Below, in pieces: positions 45,726 to 53,660 of a DNA stretch of 64,000 nucleotides. A program made the translations under genes and the position numbers. The notes under the pieces were generated by a model. It was given only the letters and a program-made list of their open reading frames with translations. It was not told where the DNA came from and did not search any database. The stretch is from Paenibacillus apiarius (GTDB taxonomy: Bacteria; Bacillota; Bacilli; Paenibacillales; Paenibacillaceae), in the NCBI RefSeq assembly GCF_017052585.1, contig NZ_JAFFHZ010000001.1, positions 4,464,001 through 4,528,000 on the forward strand. The letters are read 5' to 3'. Numbering within the stretch: the stretch's first letter is position 1; each line of letters begins with the position of its first letter.

Positions 45726-45737
45726 GAACAAATATTC
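45726..45737. promoter_or_regulatory. LexA/DinR-like SOS box (one mismatch)
   Basis: GAACAAATATTC, within CGAACAAATATTCG, matches the 14-base SOS consensus at all but one position. It lies 20 bases from the site at 45695, which implies cooperative double binding. Confidence 0.6.
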
Positions 45738-45852
45738 GTATTTCAATAGGCATTCGTGGTCAAAAGACATGAAAAAGATTACAATAGAGTGAAAAGTCTC
45801 GTCAATACTCCGTCATTCGCAAAGATGTCGGCACAGGAAAGGAGAGGCAGGA

Positions 45853-46362
45853 ATGCGCATAACACTGCACCGCGGGGAGATACTGTTTCGCCAAGGGGAT
45901 CCAGGCACTTACTTATATCGCATCGTCAGCGGCCTGTTCAAGGTTACGCGTCTGCATGAGAACGGCAATATCGTGCTGTTTAACATTTTATATCCGGGGG
46001 AGATCGTGCCTCACCATTCGCTTATTTCGCCCAAGGATTGTCACGGCACGTCTATCGCGATGGTGACGAGCGAGGTGGAGCGTATTCCGGCGGACGCATG
46101 GTATGAGGAGCTTCGTCTCAATCCGGACAAAGCGCTGAGTATCGCCAAGCTGCTTCAGGAGAAGCTCAGATTCATGCAGCAGCGCATCGATCATTTGACA
46201 ATCGGCGCGCCGGGGGAACGTCTGCAGCTCTTGAAGAAGTGGCTTGACAGTTATACGAATGAGGCGCCATTAACGGAACTGCTGACGCAAGAAGAGATTG
46301 GGCAGCTCATCGGTGTGCGCCGCGAGACCGTCAACCGGTTAATTCGGCAAGGCGGTTCATGA
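45853..46362 (+). CDS. Crp/Fnr-family transcriptional regulator
   Basis: A one-domain-plus-wing regulator of 169 residues. The cyclic-nucleotide-like sensor (about 1-110) has GEILFRQGDPGTYLYRIVSGLFKV. The C-terminal helix-turn-helix (about 135-168) has LTQEEIGQLIGVRRETVNRLIRQ. The protein ends right after the recognition helix and is about 50 residues shorter than typical Crp, so the wing is nearly absent. No conserved Fe-S cysteine cluster is seen, so it is not Fnr-like in oxygen sensing. AAAGGAGAGG lies seven bases before the ATG. Effector and targets are unknown; LexA-like boxes lie upstream but are closer to the opposite gene. Confidence 0.83.
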   Translation: MRITLHRGEILFRQGDPGTYLYRIVSGLFKVTRLHENGNIVLFNILYPGEIVPHHSLISPKDCHGTSIAMVTSEVERIPADAWYEELRLNPDKALSIAKLLQEKLRFMQQRIDHLTIGAPGERLQLLKKWLDSYTNEAPLTELLTQEEIGQLIGVRRETVNRLIRQGGS

Positions 46363-46387
46363 CAGAAGAAGACAAGGAAGAAGCTCG

Positions 46388-46436
46388 AAGCCAAGGCAAC
46401 GGATATGCGCACGCATGCCGCGCCTTGGCTTTTTTC
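46388..46436 (+). terminator. Rho-independent terminator
   Basis: AAGCCAAGGC (46388-46397) pairs with GCCTTGGCTT (46422-46431), with an internal GCGC-rich loop and a T run to 46436. Confidence 0.9.
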
Positions 46437-46602
46437 TGCGAAAAGGAAAGATAGAACATAGCGTTAAACAGGGGGCTTCGTCTAGAAAATCCGCTGAGAA
46501 GTATTTCTTATTCTCTTGTTTATCATGGGACATTCTTCCCTCTTCATATGTGTAATAAGACGGGTGTGCAGTGCAGTTATACGAAGGAGGTTATAAAGCG
46601 TC

Positions 46603-46905
46603 ATGGGGAACGAATATGAAGCGCAAGGTCTGCCAGAAGAGGGGATGCCGCCCGAGTTCAGGGCAGGTTCCCATCCGTTAGGCAGATCACAGGAACGGAT
46701 ATATGTGCCGTACCGAAGTCCGTGCGATCCTTGTCCGCCGCTGCCATTTAAAACGTATATCGTGCCGCCAAACCAGTTCATCGTCTTTCAGCCGCCGAAT
46801 TGGCCGCAGTTTCCGCCTGAACAAGCGTTGCGCCGCGGCACGCTCTGGCCGGCGCTATACAGCCCATATCGGCCTAAAAGGGGACGGGAGGGAGAGGCAA
46901 CATGA
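46603..46905 (+). CDS. cotJA: Spore coat-associated protein CotJA
   Basis: A 100-residue Pro/Tyr-rich coat protein. The part YRSPCDPCPPLPFKTYIVPP and the NQF-VFQPPNWPQFPPEQALRRGTLWP segment are CotJA-like. The operon order cotJA-cotJB-cotJC is complete here. AAGGAGG lies 11 bases before the ATG. The stop overlaps the cotJB start (ATGA), so they are coupled. Sigma-E transcription in the mother cell is known for the B. subtilis operon; no convincing sigma-E boxes were confirmed by eye. Confidence 0.88.
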   Translation: MGNEYEAQGLPEEGMPPEFRAGSHPLGRSQERIYVPYRSPCDPCPPLPFKTYIVPPNQFIVFQPPNWPQFPPEQALRRGTLWPALYSPYRPKRGREGEAT

Positions 46906-47171
46906 GCGCGCATCCTTTTCATAGCGAGGAGTATAGGCAAGCGCTGGAGCAACTCCAGATCGTTGATTTTGTGCTGCTGGAGTTGAATTTGTACTTGGAT
47001 ACACATCCGTGGGATGGGCAGGCCATTCGGCAATTTAATCATTATACGCATGAGAGGATGAAGATGGCCAATCAGTTTCAGGAAAAATACGGCCCGCTGC
47101 AAAACTACGGGCGTGCGTATTCAGGCTGTCCTTGGTCATGGATAGAGACGCCGTGGCCGTGGCAGGTGTGA
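46902..47171 (+). CDS. cotJB: Spore coat protein CotJB
   Basis: An 89-residue protein that helps assemble CotJC into the coat. The sequence has the family features EEYRQALEQLQIVDFVLLEL, YLDTHPWDGQAI and a Trp/Pro-rich end, GCPWSWIETPWPWQV. GGGAGAGG precedes the ATG by about six bases. It overlaps cotJA by four bases and is followed by cotJC after 109 bases. Confidence 0.9.
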   Translation: MSAHPFHSEEYRQALEQLQIVDFVLLELNLYLDTHPWDGQAIRQFNHYTHERMKMANQFQEKYGPLQNYGRAYSGCPWSWIETPWPWQV

Positions 47172-47280
47172 TTGTGACGTCTTGACGGGAACGTTAGACT
47201 GCGAAAACGTTATTGAATAATCAATGAACGATGAACCGCAATGGCTAACATGGAGAACATCCGAAGGAGGGGACGCTTGA

Positions 47281-47850
47281 TTGTGGGTGTATGAGAAGAA
47301 ATTACAATATCCCGTCAGGGTGAGCAAATGCGATCCGTACATGGCAAAGCTTTTGCTGGAGCAGTACGGCGGCGCGGACGGAGAACTGGCGGCGGCGCTC
47401 CGTTACTTGAACCAGCGCTATTCGATACCGGATAAGGTCATCGGCCTGCTGACCGATATCGGGACGGAAGAATTCGCTCACTTGGAAATGATTGCCACAA
47501 TGGTCTATAAGCTGACGAAAGACGCTACCCCGCAGCAGCTGAGGGCGGCTGGTCTGGGAGATCATTACGTGGCCCATGACAATGCGCTGTTCTACAGCAA
47601 TGCAGCAGGCGTGCCTTGGACCGCCGCCTACATTCAAGCGAAGGGAGACCCGATTGCTGACTTATACGAGGATATTGCGGCAGAGGAGAAAGCGCGCGCC
47701 ACGTATCAATGGCTCATCGATATGACGGATGACGTCGACTTGCAGGACGGGTTGAAATTTTTGCGGGAGCGGGAAATCGTGCATTCGCTGCGCTTCCGGG
47801 AAGCCGTCGAAATATTGAAGGAGGAGAGGGAAGCGAGAAAGGTATTTTAA
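47281..47850 (+). CDS. cotJC: Spore coat protein CotJC (manganese-catalase-like)
   Basis: A 189-residue protein of the di-manganese catalase fold, placed in the inner coat. It begins with the typical MWVYEKKLQYPV. Metal-ligand-type residues are in GTEEFAHLEMIATMV (about 60-74) and in the C-terminal REREIVHSLRFREAVEILK (about 160-178). The start is a TTG at 47281 with AAGGAGGGG about ten bases before; it gives exactly the conserved N-terminus. Whether it still has catalase activity cannot be told from sequence. Confidence 0.93.
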   Translation: MWVYEKKLQYPVRVSKCDPYMAKLLLEQYGGADGELAAALRYLNQRYSIPDKVIGLLTDIGTEEFAHLEMIATMVYKLTKDATPQQLRAAGLGDHYVAHDNALFYSNAAGVPWTAAYIQAKGDPIADLYEDIAAEEKARATYQWLIDMTDDVDLQDGLKFLREREIVHSLRFREAVEILKEEREARKVF

Positions 47851-47866
47851 CAATGCTGGAGTGAGG

Positions 47867-47895
47867 GCCGGCGTCGATGAGGGCGCCGGCTTTTG
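47867..47895 (+). terminator. Rho-independent terminator after cotJC
   Basis: GCCGGCG (47867-47873) and CGCCGGC (47884-47890) pair around a ten-base loop and run into TTTTG. It separates the spore-coat operon from the antibiotic cluster. Confidence 0.8.
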
Positions 47896-47974
47896 GACTG
47901 CCCAGAGAAAATTGTTGTTTGTCACAAGAATGGCAAGGGGCGTGTGAAAAAAACGTTAAAACATTCAATATATA

Positions 47975-48004
47975 TTGACAAGAATATACACCTATGGGAA
48001 TATT
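47975..48004 (+). promoter_or_regulatory. Candidate promoter of the NRPS-PKS cluster
   Basis: A perfect TTGACA (47975-47980) is followed after 18 bases by AATATT (47999-48004), an acceptable -10. The surrounding 100 bases are strongly A+T-rich, unlike the genes on both sides. It is about 110 bases ahead of the first cluster gene. All cluster genes in the window lie on the same strand with small gaps, so one transcript is plausible. Confidence 0.45.
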
Positions 48005-48112
48005 GTTAGAGTAGATTACATTAATTACGAATAATGACTAAACGAAGAAAATTACATTATGTTTCATACTTTTACATAATATCGCTGTCGAAAGGAAGAG
48101 GTGGATATAGTT

Positions 48113-49132
48113 TTGGGTGTAAAGGAACTAGAGTTGGTCATTCCTCCGATTGCCGGCTATCAGTATGTGGCCTATCCCCTTTGTACGGTGCTCACCCGCA
48201 AAGAGGCGCTGCCGTGGTTTTACAGCAATTTCATCCACCTTTATTGCCACCACGACCTTGACGGAGAAAGTGCTTCGCGCTCTGTGCCGCTCACTTTTTA
48301 TGGAGAAGATTTTATGCGTTGTCCGTGGCTGATTACGCAAAAACTGGAGCGGGAAATCGTGCTCGATTCACCGCCGGGAATTGTCGAATTTCTGGTAAAT
48401 GGTATCAATTCAGGTTATACGATTTCTCTCAACGTGGACGAGTTCTACATCCCTCGCAGACGCGTCTATCGTCAGACTCATTACGCTCACGATATTTTGG
48501 TGTACGGATACGATGATGCAAAGCGGACGTTCCTCGTTCTCGGCTATGATGAGGAGATGCAGTTCCGGAAGACGCACGTGCCGTTCCATGAATTGGAGCA
48601 AGGGTTTCGGCATCTCGAATGGACGGACAACTATGCAGAGCAAATCTATTTATACAAATTCAATAAAGCGGGGAGTTACCGGTTGGATGTGGCGTTCATC
48701 AAAGAATCGCTGGAAGAGTACGTTGCTGCCAGCAATGTTTCCTTGCGCAACCGGGGGACGGCTGATCCGTTAGAGGCGGCATTCGGCACAGATGTGTATT
48801 CCGCGCTCATTCGCAACATACCCGCGCTTGTGCGGCGACGTGATATTAGGCCTATCCATATTTTATGGGAGCACAAGAAAACGATGGGGCTTCGAATCGA
48901 TTATTTATGCGAGCAGGGACTTCTTCCGCTGGATTTCACAGGAAGCTTCCGACCGATCGAGGAGCAAGCGTTTGCTTTGCGGCATTTGCTGATGAAGTAC
49001 GCTTTGACCGGAGACGATGCCGTTCTGGAGCAAGGTATCAATGAAGTGACTCGCATAATGGAAAGCGAAAAACGGATATTGGGGACGGTAGCGGAAGCGC
49101 TGGAACTTCAGCTTATTCCTCAACATTCGTAA
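48113..49132 (+). CDS. Head-of-cluster protein with BtrH-like/C39-like features
   Basis: A 339-residue protein that I do not recognise fully. The centre YAHDILVYGYDDAKRTFLVLGY (split at about 125-146) resembles the substrate-pocket strand-turn of BtrH-N/C39-type cysteine hydrolase folds, seen in proteins near NRPS and lanthipeptide genes of Bacilli. A cysteine occurs near the N-terminus (AYPLCTVLTRKE), but a clear triad is not obvious. The C-terminal third is helical (LRHLLMKYALTGDDAVLEQG). The best start is the TTG at 48113, nine bases after GAGGTG; a GTG at 48101 sits in the ribosome site. It is the first gene of the cluster. Acyl transfer or protection of the product is a guess. Confidence 0.6.
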   Translation: MGVKELELVIPPIAGYQYVAYPLCTVLTRKEALPWFYSNFIHLYCHHDLDGESASRSVPLTFYGEDFMRCPWLITQKLEREIVLDSPPGIVEFLVNGINSGYTISLNVDEFYIPRRRVYRQTHYAHDILVYGYDDAKRTFLVLGYDEEMQFRKTHVPFHELEQGFRHLEWTDNYAEQIYLYKFNKAGSYRLDVAFIKESLEEYVAASNVSLRNRGTADPLEAAFGTDVYSALIRNIPALVRRRDIRPIHILWEHKKTMGLRIDYLCEQGLLPLDFTGSFRPIEEQAFALRHLLMKYALTGDDAVLEQGINEVTRIMESEKRILGTVAEALELQLIPQHS

Positions 49133-49157
49133 CTTAACCCGATTGGAGGTCATTTCT

Positions 49158-52100
49158 CTGGACGCGTGCAAGCTGTACCCGTTAACACATCCGCAAAAAC
49201 GCATTTGGTATGTGGAAAACATCTACCCGGGCACGAGCATTCACAACATCGGAGGATTAATCAAAATTTACGGCCCTGTCGATTTTCAGTTGCTGGAGGA
49301 AGCGATCAACCAGTTCATCCGGCATAACGATGCCATCCGCATACGGCTCGTTGAAAGTGACGGGACGGTGCAGCAGGCCGTGACAGAGTATCGAAGGAGG
49401 ACGTTCCCGCTCATCGATTTTACGGGTATTTCATCGGATATCGATGTTGATGCTTGGGTGAGTGCGGAGTTTGCCAACCCGCTGCCGCTGGACGGGGAAT
49501 TTCTGTACGATTTTGCATTGGTCAAAATTAACGAGACGGAAAGCGCATATTTAACGAAAGCCCACCATATTATTTCTGACGGTTGGTCTTTTCAATTGAT
49601 GACGACGGAGATCAACCAAATTTATACGCAGCTGATGCAAGGGGAGGCAGTTCAGCAGGGAGGCCGGCCCACCTATTTAGATTACATCGAACAAGAGCAT
49701 AAGTACTTATCGTCTTCCCGCTTCATGAAAAACAAACACTATTGGCAAAAAAAATTCGAGCACGTCCATGACGTTGCCCTGCATACGACGGCAAGCGGCA
49801 CAGCAGGCAACCGCAAGAAGTTCCTGATAAGCTCGCACACTTCAGAAGCCATTCGCGATTTCGCACAAGCGCATCATATTTCGTTGAACACCTTTTTCGT
49901 AGCAACGATGCTCCTTTACCTCCACAAAGCAAACCAACAAGACCGCATCATGATAGGCACACCCGTATTGAACCGTACCGGAGTCAAAGAAAAAAACACA
50001 TTCGGGATGTTTACCAGCACGATGCCATTTCTCGCTGACATCGAACACGAGATGTCCTTCTCTACGTTTGTGCATAACATCAACCATGAACTCATCCAAT
50101 GTTATTTTCATCAGAAATATCCTTACAACTTGCTCGTGCAGGATCTCCAGCTTCAGAAGCGGGGGTTGGATCAATTATTTCAAGTATGCGTGAACTATTA
50201 CAATACTGCATTCGATCGGAGCTTCGGCCCCGGATGGAAAATGCGGCAAATCGAAGTGCATAACGGCAACCAACTGTATTCATTGCAGCTTATCGTCACC
50301 GAATGGTCGTCGAATGGGGGGCTGGAGCTGTACTTCGATTATAAAACAGGCGACTATACGGAGCTGCAAATCGACGAAATGTACTGCCGCCTGCACCATT
50401 TGACGGATCAAATCATAAGTCGGCCCGATACCGCAATTGGCGATTTGCAGCTGCTTCTGCCGGGTGAGCGTGCAGAGCTTCTGTACGCGTGCAACATGAC
50501 GGAACGTGAATATCCCGCGCAAAAAACGATATTGCAGCTCTTCGAAGAACAAGTCGAACGGACACCGGACCGCGTGGCCGTTACATGCAATGGGCAGTCG
50601 CTTACGTATGACGAGCTGAACGGCCGCGCCAATCAGCTGGCCCGCACGCTGCTGAAGAACGGGATCGGCCCGCATACCCCGGCAGCCATCATGGGGCGGC
50701 ACTCTCTGGCAATCGTGGTCGGGATATGGGCGGTAATCAAGGCTGGGGCCGCGTATCTTCCGATCGATCCCGATTACCCGAAGGAACGGATCGAATATAT
50801 TTTGCGGGACAGCGAAGCTGCGCTTCTATTGACACACGGCAAGGAATGGGAGCAGCTGTCTTATGGGGGCGCGGTTATCAAGCTCGATGACGAACGTCTG
50901 TACGAAAATAACAAGAGCAACTTGCCGCCAATGAGCACGGCAGAAGATCTGGTGTATATCATTTATACTTCGGGTTCCACAGGCAATCCGAAAGGGACGA
51001 TGATCGAACATCAAGGCCTGGTGAACTACATTTGGTGGGCGAGCAAAACGTATATTCGCGCGAACGACGATGTGTTTGCGCTCTATTCCTCGATTGCATT
51101 TGACTTGACGGTGACCTCTATCTTTACACCGTTAATTAGCGGCAACCGCGTCGAAATCTATGAGGATAATGGGAACGACTTCATTGTCCACCGCATTTTA
51201 CGCGACAAGAAGGCTACGGTCATCAAGCTGACACCGGCGCACCTTGCACTTATCAAAGACATTGATCCGAGCGCTTCTGCCGTCCGGACATTCATCGTGG
51301 GCGGGGAGGATTTGAAGTGCGCGCTCGCTCATCACATTCACGAACGGAGCCGCGGCGGCATAGACATCTACAACGAATACGGACCGACCGAAACGGTGGT
51401 CGGCTGCATGATTTACCGGTACGACCCGATGCGGGACAAGGGGACGTCAGTGCCGATAGGACAGCCGATCGACAACGTGCAAATTTATTTGCTGGACCAG
51501 AGATTGGATCCGGTTCCGAATGGGACGATTGGCGAAATATTCATCTCCGGGGACGGTGTGGCCCGGGGCTACTTGCACAGACCGGAGCTGACGCAGGAAC
51601 GTTTTCTGGACAACCCGTTCCTGCCGGGCAAGAGCATGTATCGGACCGGCGACTTGGCCATACGCCACGACAACGGCGACATCGTATATCTTGGCCGAAT
51701 CGATCACCAAGTCAAAATCAAAGGCTACCGCATCGAAATGGGGGAAATCGAGCATCAATTGCTTGCGCTGGACCCGATAGAAGAAGCGGTCGTCATTGAT
51801 CGGGCCGGGGATGACGGGCAGCAGCATCTTGTCGCCTATTTCGTTGCCGCGGGCCAGCTTGCTTCTCTTGAACTGAGGATGAAGCTGGCCGAGGCGCTGC
51901 CTTCGTACATGATTCCGGCCTACTTTGTCCGTCTCGATCAACTGCCGCTGACGCCGAACGGAAAAGTGGATCGACGGCTTCTGCCTGCGCCGGAACGAGC
52001 GCTAGAAGAGACCGTAGCAGGGGAATCCCCTCTCGTTGCAACATTTTTGACGGACATTTTCAGGGAAGTGCTGCAGGTGGAGGAGATAGGTGTCCATGAC

Positions 52101-53642
52101 AATTTTTATCGAATGGGCGGCGACTCGATCAAGGCGATTCAAATTGCCTCCAAGGTAAACGCAGCAGGCTACAGGCTGAAGGTTCAACATATTTTGAGTT
52201 ACCCGGTTATCCACGAGCTGGCGGCGCTGCTTGAAATGAACGTGTCTGCTCCGCTTGAGCAAGGTTTGTCCACAGGGACGGTCAAGCCGCTGCCGATTAC
52301 GTCCTGGTTTTTCGGAAAAGAATGGAGCAACCCGCATTACTATGCCCAGTCTGTTCTGCTCCGCCTAACGCAGAGGGCGACGACCGAACAACTGCAGGAG
52401 GCGCTATATGCATTAATACAACACCATGATGCATTGAGGCTGCAGTATGACGAAAGGGCCGGCTGTCTCGCATACCGGCAAGCCGAGCGGAAAGACGTGG
52501 AGCTTGCCAGCTGCGACCTTGCCTGCCATTCGGCGGAGGAACGGGCCGGGGTGTTGAAGAGCCGCGCCGAGTCGTTCAAAGCGAGTGTCCGTCTTGGACA
52601 CGGTTTGCTAATTAAAGCGCTTGTAATTGATAAAGGCGTAGAGGGACAAAGTCTTTTGCTGACGGCGCATCATTTGGTCGTGGACGGCGTGTCTTGGCGC
52701 ATTTTGCTGGAAGACCTTGATCGGCTGCTGCAATCGATAATGTCTGGATCAAGCGTGCCTCTGCTGGGCAAAACGAATTCCGTCCAAGCCTGGGCGGACG
52801 CCATCGAAGCATACAGCCGCGAGCGGGCGCTCGAACACCTCGAATATTGGGAGTCTGTCGTGGCAAACGCGGAGGACAGCTTGAACGCCGATTTCCCTTC
52901 AGTTGACGACCGGCATGCCATATGCGACACGCTTGTCGGGCAACTGCCCGAGCAAGAGACGCGGAAGCTGCTGGGGGATGCCAACGCCGCGTTTCACACA
53001 CAGACGAGCGATTTGCTGGTCGCTTCGCTGGCAATGGCAATGAGCGGCTTTACAGGCAAGAAGAATGTCACTTTCGAGCTGGAGGGACATGGGCGCGAGG
53101 AGCTGTTCGAGAACATGGACGTGTCCAGAACGGTCGGGTGGTTCACTTCGATGTATCCGGTCAATCTCCGTCTGTCTGACACAGAGCCTGCCGGCATCAT
53201 CAAGAGCGTAAAGGAGCAGCTCCGCTCGATTCCGAACAAAGGGATTGACTACGGCATCTTGGCATACTGCTCCGGCCGGGTCGCGGAGACCGGCAGGAAC
53301 TTGCTCCGCTTCAACTACATGGGAGAGATCGACAATCATCTGCAGAGCCCGGTGCTGGAAATTGCAGCGGAAGATACGGGAAGCGACACGTGTCCGAGCA
53401 ACAAGTTGACTTGCTTGGCCGATGTCGTGGCCATAATCATCGACAAGACGCTCCAAGTCCGCATGACATACAGCACGGCCAAGTTCAGCCGGGACACGAT
53501 GGAAGCGCTGATGCACGCCTTTATGCAGCGGCTGAACGAGGTAATTCAGTTCTGCGCAGACAGGAAAGAGTCCGACTTTACGCCATCCGATTTCGAGACG
53601 GTGAAGCTGGAGCAAGAAGAGTTGGACGTTCTCTTCAACTAA
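49158..53642 (+). CDS. Non-ribosomal peptide synthetase, C-A(Asn)-PCP-E
   Basis: A one-module synthetase of about 1494 residues, the same order and size as colibactin ClbN. An N-terminal condensation domain (about 5-440) has the active HHIISDGW (His136-His137). The adenylation domain (about 465-960) has YTSGSTGNPKG (about 603), YGPTET and YRTGDLA. The carrier domain has GGDSI (Ser990), the form usual before epimerases. The epimerisation domain (about 1035-1480) has HHLVVDGVSWRILLEDL (His1171). Aligning to the GrsA pocket gives Asp235-Leu-Thr-Lys-Ile-Gly-Glu-Val-Gly, the asparagine code. So it should make acyl-D-Asn. GGAGGT at 49145-49150 sits seven bases before a CTG, the likely but unusual start; a TTG at 49143 overlaps that site. 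Confidence 0.93.
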   Translation: MDACKLYPLTHPQKRIWYVENIYPGTSIHNIGGLIKIYGPVDFQLLEEAINQFIRHNDAIRIRLVESDGTVQQAVTEYRRRTFPLIDFTGISSDIDVDAWVSAEFANPLPLDGEFLYDFALVKINETESAYLTKAHHIISDGWSFQLMTTEINQIYTQLMQGEAVQQGGRPTYLDYIEQEHKYLSSSRFMKNKHYWQKKFEHVHDVALHTTASGTAGNRKKFLISSHTSEAIRDFAQAHHISLNTFFVATMLLYLHKANQQDRIMIGTPVLNRTGVKEKNTFGMFTSTMPFLADIEHEMSFSTFVHNINHELIQCYFHQKYPYNLLVQDLQLQKRGLDQLFQVCVNYYNTAFDRSFGPGWKMRQIEVHNGNQLYSLQLIVTEWSSNGGLELYFDYKTGDYTELQIDEMYCRLHHLTDQIISRPDTAIGDLQLLLPGERAELLYACNMTEREYPAQKTILQLFEEQVERTPDRVAVTCNGQSLTYDELNGRANQLARTLLKNGIGPHTPAAIMGRHSLAIVVGIWAVIKAGAAYLPIDPDYPKERIEYILRDSEAALLLTHGKEWEQLSYGGAVIKLDDERLYENNKSNLPPMSTAEDLVYIIYTSGSTGNPKGTMIEHQGLVNYIWWASKTYIRANDDVFALYSSIAFDLTVTSIFTPLISGNRVEIYEDNGNDFIVHRILRDKKATVIKLTPAHLALIKDIDPSASAVRTFIVGGEDLKCALAHHIHERSRGGIDIYNEYGPTETVVGCMIYRYDPMRDKGTSVPIGQPIDNVQIYLLDQRLDPVPNGTIGEIFISGDGVARGYLHRPELTQERFLDNPFLPGKSMYRTGDLAIRHDNGDIVYLGRIDHQVKIKGYRIEMGEIEHQLLALDPIEEAVVIDRAGDDGQQHLVAYFVAAGQLASLELRMKLAEALPSYMIPAYFVRLDQLPLTPNGKVDRRLLPAPERALEETVAGESPLVATFLTDIFREVLQVEEIGVHDNFYRMGGDSIKAIQIASKVNAAGYRLKVQHILSYPVIHELAALLEMNVSAPLEQGLSTGTVKPLPITSWFFGKEWSNPHYYAQSVLLRLTQRATTEQLQEALYALIQHHDALRLQYDERAGCLAYRQAERKDVELASCDLACHSAEERAGVLKSRAESFKASVRLGHGLLIKALVIDKGVEGQSLLLTAHHLVVDGVSWRILLEDLDRLLQSIMSGSSVPLLGKTNSVQAWADAIEAYSRERALEHLEYWESVVANAEDSLNADFPSVDDRHAICDTLVGQLPEQETRKLLGDANAAFHTQTSDLLVASLAMAMSGFTGKKNVTFELEGHGREELFENMDVSRTVGWFTSMYPVNLRLSDTEPAGIIKSVKEQLRSIPNKGIDYGILAYCSGRVAETGRNLLRFNYMGEIDNHLQSPVLEIAAEDTGSDTCPSNKLTCLADVVAIIIDKTLQVRMTYSTAKFSRDTMEALMHAFMQRLNEVIQFCADRKESDFTPSDFETVKLEQEELDVLFN

Positions 53643-53660
53643 ATAAAGGGGCGAAGAAAC

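Noticed and set aside
47975-48112. Sigma-E promoter linking the cotJ operon to the antibiotic cluster
   Set aside because: A terminator separates the two, and the best boxes look like sigma-A, not sigma-E.
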